Assembly (NCBI RefSeq): GCF_000024005.1
Contig: NC_013132.1
Coordinates: forward strand, 4,954,001-5,018,000
Direction: 5' to 3'
Origin: Chitinophaga pinensis DSM 2588
Lineage (GTDB): Bacteria > Bacteroidota > Bacteroidia > Chitinophagales > Chitinophagaceae
Length of the DNA: 64,000 nt
Position 1 is the stretch's first letter. The number at the start of each line of letters is the position of its first letter. The position numbers and the translations under genes are program-made. Positions 51,359-61,126 of this stretch are shown here, piece after piece. The notes below the pieces were generated by a model. That model was not told the DNA's origin and did no database searches. It saw only the letters and a list, made by a program, of their open reading frames with translations.

Positions 51359-53140
51359 TTAAAGAAAAATCGGTACATCCAGTTTCATGGATATCCGGTA
51401 CGCAGCATTCATCAGTCCCACATGACTGTAGGCCTGCGGGAAGTTACCCCACTGGCTGCCACTCTCTTCTACCACATCTTCACTGAATAACTGCAGGTGA
51501 TTGGAATATTGCAGCAGGTTCTGAAACTCACGCACTGCATCATCAATACGTCCTACACAGGCCAATGCCTCTACATACCAGAATGCGCAGACGAGGAAGG
51601 TAGCTTTCGGTTTGCCGAAATCATCTGAGTGCAGATAACGATAGAATAATCCCTGTGGCGTTTTCAGTTCTTTCTCCAGTGCCGCCAGGTGATCGCGTGC
51701 TTTTTCTGAAGCCGGATCCAGATAGTTCATCATGATCAGCTGTAAAGTACTTGCATCGAGATGCTGACTGCCGGCTGCATTGGTATATACTTTCCTGACA
51801 GGGTCGTAACAGCTTTCAATATGTGCTGCCGCACGGTCTTTTAATGCAATGGCTTTTTCTACCAGTTGCTGATTCCCGATGGTACGCGCCATTTTCTCTG
51901 CTGCAGCACAACCGGCCCACTGGAACAGGTTGCTGTAACAGTGAATATTTGCGAAGTTGCGGAACTCCCATATGCCCGCATCTTTTTCATCAATTGTGTG
52001 TTCGATCTTATTGAGCAGGTATTCCAGCCACCACGCCGAATCTTTTCTTTCTGAAAAGACGAAACGATGGTCCGTATACAGGGGCAGCATAGAAATCAGT
52101 ACCTGTCCGTAGATGTCGTTCTGTATATGCTCATACGCCTGATTACCGATGCGTACGGGCTGATTCCCCTCATAACCATCCAGGTGAGGCAATATCTGCT
52201 CTATAAGGTTCTTTTTGCCTGTAATGCCATATAAAGGCTGATAACGGTAGTCACCCGAGAAGGAGATATCAGCCACATAACTGAAATATTTCTCCATTTC
52301 CTCAAAATGCCCTATATGGTTCAGTGCGGTAATAACGTAATAAGTATCGCGCAACCAGCAATAACGATAATCCCAGGTACGTCCGCTACCCGGGTATTCC
52401 GGCAAACTGGTCGTACTGGCGGCAATGATGGCGCCGGTATCTTCATACTGGTGAATCTTCAGGGTGAGGGCAGAACGGATAACGGCCGGCTGGTAGAAAT
52501 TGGCGATGTTGGAATGTTTGATCCAGGTACGCCAGTAGAGGGTAGTTTCACGGAGAAACCGCTCTGCTGTGGCATTCAATGGCGCCTCCAATGGATGGCC
52601 ATAGGTCAGCAGCAGGTATTTTTCATCATTCAGGACAAAAAATTCTTCTTCAAAAAGATAACTGATGGGAATGTTGGTGGTGAGGCGTAAGGTTTCCTCA
52701 CATCCCAGGAATTCAATGTGATTGCTACCCCGCTGGGCCTTCAGAAAACCACTGCCGTAATCACATACGGGTTTACATTTCACTTTCACACGTGGATTGC
52801 CCTCCAGTGGCTCTATCTTGCGTATCAGCATGAGGGGTTTGAAATACCGTTCATACTGATGAAAACGGGGAGCAAAGTCCGTAATACGATACTTTCCACT
52901 CTCACTGGTGATTTCCGTACACAGTACATTGGTGTTCTCCAGGTAGTACTGCTTGGACGTATACTCACCCGAAGGGCGGATATAGAATTCTCCCCCCTTA
53001 TTCTTATCCAGCATACCGCCGAAGATAAAGGAGCTGTCCATTCGTGGCCAGCAAAGCCAGTCTATGTTCGTGTTTAGATTGACATGTGCGAGGTACGCAC
53101 AATTGCCAATAATGCCTGTCTGATACGTATGTCTTTCCAT
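51359..53140 (-). CDS. GH15-family glycoside hydrolase (trehalase or glucoamylase type)
   Basis: A 593-residue enzyme without signal peptide, so cytoplasmic. It has an N-terminal beta-sandwich (GNCAYLAHVNLNTNIDWLCW-type, FIFGGMLDKNKGG) and an (alpha/alpha)6 barrel with SGRTWDYRYCWLRD, GIWEFRN and the acidic EDVVEESGSQWGNFPQAYSH, the family's catalytic regions. Related GH15 proteins next to otsA genes are trehalases in some actinobacteria. The position opposite otsAB suggests turnover of trehalose, but glucoamylase activity is not excluded. ATG 53140 is preferred over an upstream in-frame codon at 53173. Confidence 0.88.
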   Translation of the reverse strand: MERHTYQTGIIGNCAYLAHVNLNTNIDWLCWPRMDSSFIFGGMLDKNKGGEFYIRPSGEYTSKQYYLENTNVLCTEITSESGKYRITDFAPRFHQYERYFKPLMLIRKIEPLEGNPRVKVKCKPVCDYGSGFLKAQRGSNHIEFLGCEETLRLTTNIPISYLFEEEFFVLNDEKYLLLTYGHPLEAPLNATAERFLRETTLYWRTWIKHSNIANFYQPAVIRSALTLKIHQYEDTGAIIAASTTSLPEYPGSGRTWDYRYCWLRDTYYVITALNHIGHFEEMEKYFSYVADISFSGDYRYQPLYGITGKKNLIEQILPHLDGYEGNQPVRIGNQAYEHIQNDIYGQVLISMLPLYTDHRFVFSERKDSAWWLEYLLNKIEHTIDEKDAGIWEFRNFANIHCYSNLFQWAGCAAAEKMARTIGNQQLVEKAIALKDRAAAHIESCYDPVRKVYTNAAGSQHLDASTLQLIMMNYLDPASEKARDHLAALEKELKTPQGLFYRYLHSDDFGKPKATFLVCAFWYVEALACVGRIDDAVREFQNLLQYSNHLQLFSEDVVEESGSQWGNFPQAYSHVGLMNAAYRISMKLDVPIFL

Positions 53141-53239
53141 AAGTGATTCATTAAGACACAAAAGCCATTCCAATACGGCACATTTTGTGTTAATTAAGAA
53201 CTAAAAACCTTCTTTTTTGATTTCACGTAAATTCCCTAC

Positions 53240-55690
53240 ATGCAGAAATGGCTTCGTATAACCCTGATTGTTTCCGGTAGCCTGATTGGCCTCCTCATAT
53301 TGCTATGGCTCGGACTAGCATGGCATATCCGGCATAACAAAGCCCAGATTCTGCGTCAGATCAGCGATCGGCTGAATGACAGACTACATGGAGGAGAACT
53401 GTTGATAAAAGACATGGAACCTTCACTGGTACGCAGTTTTCCGAATGTATCGGTTGCGCTGGAAGGAGTGAGTGTTAAGGATAGCCTGTGGAATATACAC
53501 CATCATCCCTTAGTAGATGTTGCACGTATCTTCGTAAAAATAAACACTTTCTCGCTACTTAAAAAACAATTGGATATCAAACAGATATCCCTGGAGGAAG
53601 GAAGCATCTATTTATTCACTGACAGCACGGGTTACAGCAATACCGGTATGCTTAAAAAGAATACAAAAGTAAAGGCAGAAGGTGGGAAAGGCATAGCTGC
53701 CGATATTACCCGTTTTCAGCTGAATAATGTCAACCTTGTGATCGATAATCAACAAAAACATAAATTATTCAGTTTTGCTATCCGGAACCTCAGAGGGAAC
53801 CTCCGTAACCATGATTCCGGCTGGGTGTGTAATATGCGCACCGCCCTGCAGGTGGCCAGTCTGGCGTTTAATACCGAAAGGGGAAGTTTTCTGAAAGATA
53901 AATCCTTACAGACAGACCTGGAAATTACCTATAACAGGAGCCGGAAGCTGCTTGAAATCCCGCAACAGGTATTGTATGTAGCAGATCAGAAGATTAGCGC
54001 GGGCGCCTCTTTTTCCTTTGGCGATCAGCCGCGTCCCTTTACCGTGCACATTATTGCCGAACAGATCCCTTTTCATCTGGCTACCTCCATGCTGACGCCA
54101 AAGATCACCGCCAAACTGGATAGTATTAACCTGGACAATCCGCTGGATGCGGACTGTGTGATAAAAGGCAGGATGCAACCGGGTGATCAGCCAGGGGTGA
54201 ATGTGACCTGGAAAACCGAGAATAATCATGTCACGACAAAGGGCATGGAATTACAGGAATGTAGCTTTACAGGACGTTTTTCGAATGAATGGCAACCGGG
54301 AGAACATACGGATGAGAACTCTGTGGTCAGTATCTACGGACTGAAAGCCCGTACCTATGGCATTCCGGTAGCTGCTGATACGATCGATATTACAAACCTG
54401 CGGCATCCTACACTGGCAGGTTATTTTAAGGCGGATTTTCCGCTGACGGACCTGAACGATGCCCAGGGAGAGGATGGGGTATTTAAATTTACAGGTGGTA
54501 CAGCTAAAGCAGGATTGTATTACAAGGGGGGAATCACCGCCGGGGATACCATTATTCCTTATCTGAAGGGACAGGTTCAGCTGAAAGACGGGGCCATGGA
54601 ATATACACCCAGGAACCTGCAATTCAGTGCCTGTAATGCCCTGATGCTCTTTAATGGCAATGACCTCTCTATGGAGAATATTACCATCAAAACGCAGAAG
54701 AGTAGTCTGCAGATGGAAGGAAGCGTCCGGAATATCGCCATACTTTACTTTTCAGCGCCGGAGAAACTGGAACTGGACTGGCAGGTGCGTAGTACAGGCA
54801 TCGATCTGAATGAATTCAAGGCTTTCCTGGGCAAACGCCGGCAGGGCAAACGTACCAGTGTAGCGGCCAACAGGCGTAAGATCAGCCGTATTGCCAGTCA
54901 GCTGGATGTAATGCTCAGCTCCTGTATCATCAATATCAGCGTGCAGCTGGATAAACTCAGCTATGGGAATTTTATGGCCCAGCAGGTAAAGGCTGATCTT
55001 TCCATGAAGGAGAGTAATGTGAATCTGCGACAGGTCTCCCTGACCCATGCGGGTGGCACTATAAATATGAGCGGCGTAATGACGCAGGACGGAATCAATA
55101 ACCGATTTAAGATCAATACGGGCATCCGGAACGTACATGTGGATCAGCTGTTTCATGCTTTTAACAATTTTGGAATGCAGTCGCTGAGTTCGAAAAATCT
55201 CAGGGGGATTTTGTCCGCTACAGCTGCTATCAGCGGTAATATCCTGGATAACGGGAAAATGTCGCCACAATCTATGTACGGCACATTGTCCTTTGACCTG
55301 CGACAGGGTGCACTGGTGCATTTTGAGCCGCTGGAAGATATCGGCAACCTGGTGTTCCGTCGCCGGAACCTGGATAATATCACTTTCGATAATGTTAAAA
55401 ATACACTGACGCTCCAGGGAAACAAGATCATTGTGCCGCCCATGCAGATCAATTCCAGCGCCCTTTATATGGACATTTCGGGTGTATATGCCATGACCAA
55501 AGGAACAGACATGTATATCACGGTACCTTTGAGGAATCCGAAAAAGGATGAAGACCTGGATAAGGAGGAAAAAAAGCTGCGGAGGAAAAAAGGGATTATC
55601 CTGCATTTACATGCTATGGACGGGGAAGATGGGAAGGTAAAAATCAAATTAGGGAGTAAAAAGGACAAACCGGAAGAGGCAGAATTGTAA
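53240..55690 (+). CDS. AsmA-like envelope protein
   Basis: An 816-residue protein with an N-terminal transmembrane anchor (ITLIVSGSLIGLLILLWLGL) and a long beta-strand-rich periplasmic part typical of AsmA/TamB-like lipid-transport proteins: DRLHGGELLIKDMEPSLVRS, FPNVSVALEGVSVKD near the start and a C-terminal AsmA_2-like region (TINMSGVMTQDG, ISGVYAMTKGTDMYITVP). It ends with a charged tail (DLDKEEKKLRRKKG). It may bridge the periplasm and move phospholipid to the outer membrane; this is inferred from family. Divergent from the GH15 gene. Confidence 0.8.
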   Translation: MQKWLRITLIVSGSLIGLLILLWLGLAWHIRHNKAQILRQISDRLNDRLHGGELLIKDMEPSLVRSFPNVSVALEGVSVKDSLWNIHHHPLVDVARIFVKINTFSLLKKQLDIKQISLEEGSIYLFTDSTGYSNTGMLKKNTKVKAEGGKGIAADITRFQLNNVNLVIDNQQKHKLFSFAIRNLRGNLRNHDSGWVCNMRTALQVASLAFNTERGSFLKDKSLQTDLEITYNRSRKLLEIPQQVLYVADQKISAGASFSFGDQPRPFTVHIIAEQIPFHLATSMLTPKITAKLDSINLDNPLDADCVIKGRMQPGDQPGVNVTWKTENNHVTTKGMELQECSFTGRFSNEWQPGEHTDENSVVSIYGLKARTYGIPVAADTIDITNLRHPTLAGYFKADFPLTDLNDAQGEDGVFKFTGGTAKAGLYYKGGITAGDTIIPYLKGQVQLKDGAMEYTPRNLQFSACNALMLFNGNDLSMENITIKTQKSSLQMEGSVRNIAILYFSAPEKLELDWQVRSTGIDLNEFKAFLGKRRQGKRTSVAANRRKISRIASQLDVMLSSCIINISVQLDKLSYGNFMAQQVKADLSMKESNVNLRQVSLTHAGGTINMSGVMTQDGINNRFKINTGIRNVHVDQLFHAFNNFGMQSLSSKNLRGILSATAAISGNILDNGKMSPQSMYGTLSFDLRQGALVHFEPLEDIGNLVFRRRNLDNITFDNVKNTLTLQGNKIIVPPMQINSSALYMDISGVYAMTKGTDMYITVPLRNPKKDEDLDKEEKKLRRKKGIILHLHAMDGEDGKVKIKLGSKKDKPEEAEL

Positions 55691-55747
55691 CTTTTTGAAT
55701 TGAACAGCCGTTTTATAGTAATTTAGCGCCTGACAATCAATTCTTCT

Positions 55748-56173
55748 ATGAAAAAACTGCTGGTTTCGGCATTGTTGCTTATTGCCGCCTGTAAGAAAGA
55801 CGACACAACAGTCAACCAACCTGGCTATGATGGTAAGTGGTATATCCATCAGGTTATTAATAAGGAATATACCATTGAGAATGGGGATACTGCTTTTACG
55901 CGATTCGACGTCATAAATCGCCCTGGTACTGATTATATTGATTTTCAGATCAATGGGCAGGGGAAAGGAGATGCGGTGATGCTTTGGGATAATAGTTCCA
56001 GCACCCGCCCTTATGAAGCGGTGACACACGCCTTTTTCAAACTGGATACGACGCTTTGTGAGATTACCCATCTCACGGACAGCAGTTTTCAGTTTAACAG
56101 TATACATTTTGATGGCGTTACCATCCCTGACAGGGTAAAGGTGACCCAAAACTTTTTCATCCTCGGGCGTTAG
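55748..56173 (+). CDS. Small lipoprotein of unknown function
   Basis: A 141-residue precursor with a lipoprotein signal; the lipobox LIAAC puts Cys at residue 15, followed by KKDD, a short charged linker. The mature domain (YDGKWYIHQVINKEYTIENG to VKVTQNFFILGR) looks like a small beta-barrel resembling lipocalin-like proteins of Bacteroidota. No ligand or activity can be named. It lies 57 bases past the AsmA-like gene and 70 before the YihY gene, all in the same direction. Confidence 0.65.
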   Translation: MKKLLVSALLLIAACKKDDTTVNQPGYDGKWYIHQVINKEYTIENGDTAFTRFDVINRPGTDYIDFQINGQGKGDAVMLWDNSSSTRPYEAVTHAFFKLDTTLCEITHLTDSSFQFNSIHFDGVTIPDRVKVTQNFFILGR

Positions 56174-56243
56174 TCTGAGAGCTTTTCACTTTAAAAAGGC
56201 ATGGTTTTTATACTTTAATGAGCGGACCATGTTTTCGTAATTA

Positions 56244-57152
56244 ATGTCCAGAGAGTATTTCAAGAGCATTATACGCACACTGCGTGTTTCATTTCAGGTA
56301 CTACAAAATAATGACCCGTTGCGACTGGCGGGAGCGACTGCTTTTTTCGCCAGTTTCGCGCTACCACCGATTCTGCTGATCTTATTGCAGGTATTTGGTT
56401 TGCTTTTCGACCGCCGGTCTATTGGCCGGCAGCTTATCGGGCGCTTGGGAGAACTGGTCGGTAAGGACAGCGCCCAACAGGTAGTGATCACGCTCAGAGG
56501 TTTCCGCGGGCTGGCACAAACCTGGCCCATAGCCATTATATTATTCGTCTTTCTCTTATTCGTAGCAACCACTTTGTTGAAAGTGATCCGGAGTTCCCTC
56601 AACCAGGTATGGATGATACGTATAGCTGTCAGGGAAAGTTTCCTGGATTCGCTGCTTGGAAGATTACGCTCACTGATCGTTATCGGTGCTGCCGGTTTGT
56701 TGTTCCTGGCCAGCGTCCTGGGTGAAAGTGCGCATGCCTTTCTGGGTAATTATGTCAATGAATTATTTCCCAGCGCTGCTTTTATATTCAGCGGGGTATT
56801 TACACAGCTGGTCTCCCTGTTGATCGTTACCTGCTGGTTTGCGGTACTGTTCCGTTATCTGCCGGATGCCCGGCCGACATGGAAAGTCGCTTTCTCGGGA
56901 GCGCTGCTCACGGGAGTACTTTTTAGTATCGGTAAATTGGTATTACGCCGTTTACTGTATGGGGGTAATATCGGAATCCTGTATGGGGCTTCAGCCTCCG
57001 CTGTGCTGTTGATGCTGTTTATCTTCTATAGTGCTATTATCTTCTATTACGGCGCTGCATTTACTAAAGTCTGGAGCGAGTTTAAACATCGTCCGATGCA
57101 GCCACTGCGTCATGCCACGTTCTATGAACTGGCCGATGTGGAAGCCCGCTGA
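56244..57152 (+). CDS. YihY/BrkB-family inner membrane protein
   Basis: A 302-residue membrane protein of the YihY/virulence factor BrkB family. The signature LAGATAFFASFALPPILLIL lies near the N-terminus, with GFRGLAQTWPIAIILFVFLL, KVIRSSLNQVWMI, and YLPDARPTWKVAFSGALLTG, then GGNIGILYGASASAVLLML with the conserved Gly/Ser pattern. About six helices are predicted. The role in other bacteria is unclear and older RNase BN naming is wrong. The gene abuts the next, convergent gene at the stop codons. Confidence 0.9.
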   Translation: MSREYFKSIIRTLRVSFQVLQNNDPLRLAGATAFFASFALPPILLILLQVFGLLFDRRSIGRQLIGRLGELVGKDSAQQVVITLRGFRGLAQTWPIAIILFVFLLFVATTLLKVIRSSLNQVWMIRIAVRESFLDSLLGRLRSLIVIGAAGLLFLASVLGESAHAFLGNYVNELFPSAAFIFSGVFTQLVSLLIVTCWFAVLFRYLPDARPTWKVAFSGALLTGVLFSIGKLVLRRLLYGGNIGILYGASASAVLLMLFIFYSAIIFYYGAAFTKVWSEFKHRPMQPLRHATFYELADVEAR

Positions 57153-57395
57153 TTATTCTCCCCGTAAAACCATTTCTATCTGGTCTTTCACAGGATTGCT
57201 GAAACCTTCCAGTTCGATTTTCGGATGCTGATCAAGATTGATACGGATCTTACCAGTTTCATTCACAAGAGAGTCGGAGAGAGGTTCCAGTAATGCGTGC
57301 ATTTGTCTTACGCCCAATTGTACCAGCTGATTCATAAAAGAGTCTTCAAGTTGAAGGAATTCACGGTTTTTGTAGGTATACGTTACCTGGATCAT
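57153..57395 (-). CDS. Small hypothetical protein
   Basis: An 80-residue soluble protein, MIQVTYTYKNREFLQLEDSF near the start and HPKIELEGFSNPVKDQIEMV near the end. Helical middle (NQLVQLGVRQMHALLEPLSD). No recognised domain; the composition and sequence look like a real gene. Its stop codon abuts that of the convergent YihY gene with no gap. Function unknown. Confidence 0.55.
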   Translation of the reverse strand: MIQVTYTYKNREFLQLEDSFMNQLVQLGVRQMHALLEPLSDSLVNETGKIRINLDQHPKIELEGFSNPVKDQIEMVLRGE

Positions 57396-57564
57396 GGTGA
57401 TGCTGTTTTTCAGAGGATATTAAAGAAAATAAAGTTTGATTAAATTAGAATATACGTATTCGGCGAACATTCACAGAAATTTATACTGCAATTTTCATGC
57501 ACAATTTAACGGTATAAATATATTAATTTAAGTAATAACTTGTTGTATCTCACTTGTATAAAAC

Positions 57565-57587
57565 TTTTCCACAATAAGTTTTCCACA
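57565..57587. promoter_or_regulatory. Two DnaA-box-like sites
   Basis: TTTTCCACA occurs twice in direct orientation (57565-57573 and 57579-57587). It differs from the DnaA box TTATCCACA at one base. It lies at the right edge of a 140-base A/T-rich stretch (57410-57560) upstream of the DPP IV gene. Confidence 0.35.
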
Positions 57588-57643
57588 AACTGCACGCGCC
57601 ATTTTCCTGCCAATGATTTATCTTGCCGTTTCAAATTTACCAG

Positions 57644-59842
57644 ATGCGTTTACGTTATTTCAGCTGCCCTGGAAGCAGGGTACTCACTTTTTTAGTCTGT
57701 ATGGTCGCAGGTAGTGCCAGTGCACAGCCATGGAAACATGTGAAATGGTCCGGCGACGGAAAGACTTTTTACCAGACGGAAGACAATGGCGGTATTGCCG
57801 CGTATAGCGCCAAAGACGGTCAGTCTACCCAGAAGATCGCTCCGGCCCTCCTGACGCCCAAAGGGCAGTCAGTACTTGAAATAGAAGATTTCTCCTATAC
57901 ACCGGATGAAAAAAAGTGGCTGATTTATACAAAAGCGCAGAAAGTATGGCGCTATAAAACCCGTGGCGACTACTGGGTGCTGGATATTGCCAGCGGTAAA
58001 CTGGTACAACTGGGTAAAGGATTACCCGCCTCTTCCCTAATGTTTGCGAAATTTTCTCCCGATGGACAGAAAGTTGCTTACGTCAGCGAACATAATCTCT
58101 ATGTAGAAGAACTCGCTACTCATAAAATCAAGGCACTGACAAAAGATGGTACCCGTCGTCTTATCAACGGTACTTTTGACTGGGCATATGAAGAGGAGTT
58201 TGACTGTCGCGATGGTTTCCGCTGGAGCCCGGACAGCCGTGCAATCGCTTACTGGCAGATTGATGCCCGTAAGATCAGGGACTTCCTGATGATCGATAAT
58301 ACCGATTCCCTGTATTCCTACACCGTTCCGGTAGAATATCCTAAAGCAGGTGAAAGTCCGTCTGCCTGCCGCGTAGGTGTGGTAGATATTACAACCGCCA
58401 AAACGATCTGGTTGCAGGTTCCCGGTGATGCGCAGCAGCATTATATTACCCGTATGGAGTGGAATCCTGCCCGTACCGGTCTGATATTGCAGCAGCTGAA
58501 CAGAAAACAGAACCAGAGTATTCTTTATACGGCGAATCCTACTACCGGTAAAACTACAGAACTCTATAAAGAAAGCGATTCTGCCTGGATAGACATCCGT
58601 TCCCGCTGGAATGATGAACTGGCAGGATGGGACTGGACCAATGGCGGTAAATCCTTCATATGGGTCAGTGAGAAAGATGGCTGGAGACACCTCTACAGCA
58701 TCGATATGAATGGTAAAGAAACCCTGATCACACCAGGTCAATATGATATTATCAACCTGCTGCGTATCGACGAAGCGCATAACCTTGCTTATGTGCTGGC
58801 GTCTCCTGACAATGCAACCCAGCAGTATCTGTATAGAGTGTCCCTGGATGGTAAAGGTCAGCCGGAAAGAGTTTCTCCGCTGGCCGAATCAGGTACGCAT
58901 GAATATGAGATTTCTCCGACTGCGGACTATGCCCTGCACAGTTTCTCTAATCACTACTATCAGCCACATTCAGAACTGGTATATCTGCCGGAGCATAAAG
59001 ATGCGACCAGCAGCCGTATCATCCGTGACTTACAGACTTCCCGTTTTGCAATCCGCCAGGAATTCTTCCAGGTGACTACTGCTGATGGTGTGACCATGGA
59101 TGGCTGGATGGCCCGTCCGGCTAATTTCGATTCTACGAAGAAATACCCGGTGGTATTCTATGTATACGGCGAACCGGCAGCTGCTACTGCTAAAGACGAA
59201 TTTGGCGCAGGACGCAATTTCATCTACAATGGCGATATGGCGGCGGACGGTTATATCTATATTTCTATGGATAACCGTGGTACACCTTTACCGAAAGGCC
59301 GTGCCTGGCGTAAAGCGATCTACCGTAAGGTGGGGCAGGTGAATATGCAGGATCAGGCGATGGCTGCAACGGAGCTCTTTAAACGTCACGCTTACCTGGA
59401 CACCTCCCGCGTAGCGGTATGGGGCTGGAGTGGTGGCGGTGGTATGACGCTAAACCTGTTGTTCCGTTATCCGCAGATCTACAAAACAGGTATTGCTGTT
59501 GCAGCGGTAGGTAGTTTGTTTACTTATGATAATATTTACCAGGAGCGTTATATGGGATTACCACAGGAAAACCGCGAAGACTATGTAAAAGGTTCTCCGG
59601 TGACCTACACCAAAGGACTAGTGGGTAATTTGCTCTATATACACGGTACCGGTGATGATAACGTACATTTCCAGAATGCAGAGTTGCTGCAGAATGAACT
59701 GATCCGTAATGGCAAGCAATTCCAGTTTATGTCTTATCCTAACCGTACGCATAGTATCAGTGAAGGAGCAGGTACTTTCCAGCACCTTTCTGCATTATAT
59801 ACCAATTACCTGAAAGAGCATTGTCCTCCGGGAGCGAGATAA
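57644..59842 (+). CDS. Dipeptidyl peptidase IV-type S9 serine peptidase
   Basis: A 732-residue secreted exopeptidase releasing N-terminal dipeptides, often X-Pro. A signal peptide ends at GSASAQ. The beta-propeller carries the S9B double-Glu motif in DWAYEEEFD, which binds the substrate amino end. The catalytic domain has Ser in WGWSGGGGMTLNL (about residue 593), Asp in GTGDDNVHFQNAELL and His in NRTHSISEG. The order and lengths are standard. ATG 57644 gives a signal peptide; the open frame begins further upstream at a TTG. It may be co-transcribed with the small membrane protein gene downstream. Confidence 0.95.
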   Translation: MRLRYFSCPGSRVLTFLVCMVAGSASAQPWKHVKWSGDGKTFYQTEDNGGIAAYSAKDGQSTQKIAPALLTPKGQSVLEIEDFSYTPDEKKWLIYTKAQKVWRYKTRGDYWVLDIASGKLVQLGKGLPASSLMFAKFSPDGQKVAYVSEHNLYVEELATHKIKALTKDGTRRLINGTFDWAYEEEFDCRDGFRWSPDSRAIAYWQIDARKIRDFLMIDNTDSLYSYTVPVEYPKAGESPSACRVGVVDITTAKTIWLQVPGDAQQHYITRMEWNPARTGLILQQLNRKQNQSILYTANPTTGKTTELYKESDSAWIDIRSRWNDELAGWDWTNGGKSFIWVSEKDGWRHLYSIDMNGKETLITPGQYDIINLLRIDEAHNLAYVLASPDNATQQYLYRVSLDGKGQPERVSPLAESGTHEYEISPTADYALHSFSNHYYQPHSELVYLPEHKDATSSRIIRDLQTSRFAIRQEFFQVTTADGVTMDGWMARPANFDSTKKYPVVFYVYGEPAAATAKDEFGAGRNFIYNGDMAADGYIYISMDNRGTPLPKGRAWRKAIYRKVGQVNMQDQAMAATELFKRHAYLDTSRVAVWGWSGGGGMTLNLLFRYPQIYKTGIAVAAVGSLFTYDNIYQERYMGLPQENREDYVKGSPVTYTKGLVGNLLYIHGTGDDNVHFQNAELLQNELIRNGKQFQFMSYPNRTHSISEGAGTFQHLSALYTNYLKEHCPPGAR

Positions 59843-59851
59843 TAACGAATT

Positions 59852-60232
59852 ATGAACAGAGCAAATATAATAGGATTAGTTTCAGTCATCGTAGTCATCG
59901 TCAGCGCATTTTTACCATGGCTGACGATTGAAAGTAAACACCTGGCTTTCACAGGTCTGAATACGGTGGGTTCAAGTTTTGGTGAACCAGGTAAATTGAA
60001 TATAGCCGTAGCCGTGATGGCAGGTGTATTGTTTGCATTACGTGGTAAATGGTTTGCCCGTATCAATCTTTTCATTACCGCATTCCTGGTGGCCTGGACG
60101 TTCAGGAACTTTATATTATTCTCCAGATGTGAGATGGGAGTTTGTCCGGAAAGAGAGATAGGATTGTATCTTTCTATACTGGCAGCAATTGTGGCGTTTG
60201 TGAGTGTGATATTTAGTAACGGGAAGAAGTGA
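59852..60232 (+). CDS. Small membrane protein, four helices
   Basis: A 126-residue protein with four predicted membrane helices: IIGLVSVIVVIVSAFLPWLT, IAVAVMAGVLFALRG, INLFITAFLVAWTFRNFILF and LYLSILAAIVAFVSVIFSNG. One pair of Cys (CEMGVC) lies between helices 3 and 4. No family was recognised. It starts 9 bases after the DPP IV stop and is probably in the same operon; a heptad array begins 4 bases after its own stop. Confidence 0.7.
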   Translation: MNRANIIGLVSVIVVIVSAFLPWLTIESKHLAFTGLNTVGSSFGEPGKLNIAVAVMAGVLFALRGKWFARINLFITAFLVAWTFRNFILFSRCEMGVCPEREIGLYLSILAAIVAFVSVIFSNGKK

Positions 60233-60236
60233 GAAT

Positions 60237-60475
60237 AATTAAGAATTAAAAATTAAGAATTAAGAATTGGAATGCAGCGAAGCGTAGAGGAGATATAATA
60301 TGTATTTATTGTTTTCGCTATTGAAATGTTACATTTCAGCGTTTATAAATAAAGGCGTCCGTTGGTAACGGACGCCTTTATTTATAAGATTTTAAGTACC
60401 GTCCGTCAATTATATTCGCAGAAACACAAGTGACAACAATTCCTAATTCTTAATTCTTAATTCCTAATTCCTAAT
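60237..60475. repeat. Intergenic element bounded by inverted heptad arrays
   Basis: AATTAAG/AATTAAA heptads (60237-60268) and the inverse array (60438-60475) border a spacer that holds the hairpin at 60343-60387. The left array is followed by GGAATGCAGCG, nearly the same as the GGGATGCAGTG after the left array at 42333, suggesting common origin. The right array runs up to the VIT-like stop codon. Confidence 0.85.
60343..60387. terminator. 21-bp perfect hairpin terminator
   Basis: TTATAAATAAAGGCGTCCGTT and its exact complement around GGT, with A and T runs on the proper sides for termination in both directions between convergent genes. Confidence 0.9.
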
Positions 60476-61120
60476 TCATCTAAATATCGTCAGCATCACA
60501 TACGCCCCCAGCCAAACCGCTCCTGTATATGCCAGATTACGCAGAATGATCGGGATGGGCGACTGACTGGTCAGGCGTGATTTGATAAAACTGAAAACTG
60601 TCATGGCCAGGAAGGTGATCATGACACTACCGGAAGCTGCCATTGCGAAGTTCTCGTTCCGCAGATAGGAGATGAAGGGGAGCAGACCGCCTATGAGGAA
60701 GAAGATGCCGGTTAAGAGACCGCTGCGAAGGGCTGTCGCGAAACTGAAATGACGTTCCTCGACGTGTTCGTCCCGCAGGGTTTGTTCCCACTGTTGGGCG
60801 TCTTTTTGCATTTCATCTGCGATATTCCGGATGATAGGCTCACTGATATTAAGTTTTTCCAGTTTTTCTCTTTCTTCCGGAGAGAGTGTGCTTTCGTCAT
60901 GTTGCGTATCGCCCCGGCTTGCCTGGAAGGCGGTGATCATCACCAGGAGGCTGCCCGCTACCCATATGCAGGTATTGATGGTATAGAATAGTTGTACTGT
61001 TATTGGTAATCCCTGTGAGAGGAAGGTGGTAAACAACAGCAATAACAATCCTTCAGGAAATCCTATCAGGAAGTCTGTTTTCCAACCGCTGCTACGGATG
61101 GCTTTCTGCTCTTTGGACAT
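60476..61120 (-). CDS. VIT1/CCC1-like membrane transporter
   Basis: A 214-residue membrane protein resembling VIT1/CCC1 iron/manganese transporters. The N-terminal helix region WKTDFLIGFPEGLLLLLFTT, the charged cytoplasmic metal-binding-like segment (SPEEREKLEKLNISEPIIRN to LRDEHVEE), the FATALRSGLLTGIFFLIGG, and LLPFISYLR motif match the family. The first helix lacks the usual DGI signature (reads PEGLL), so metal transport is uncertain. It begins 6 bases before the ornithine aminotransferase stop, downstream in the same direction, and may be co-transcribed. Confidence 0.75.
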   Translation of the reverse strand: MSKEQKAIRSSGWKTDFLIGFPEGLLLLLFTTFLSQGLPITVQLFYTINTCIWVAGSLLVMITAFQASRGDTQHDESTLSPEEREKLEKLNISEPIIRNIADEMQKDAQQWEQTLRDEHVEERHFSFATALRSGLLTGIFFLIGGLLPFISYLRNENFAMAASGSVMITFLAMTVFSFIKSRLTSQSPIPIILRNLAYTGAVWLGAYVMLTIFR

Positions 61121-61126
61121 GCGCGG

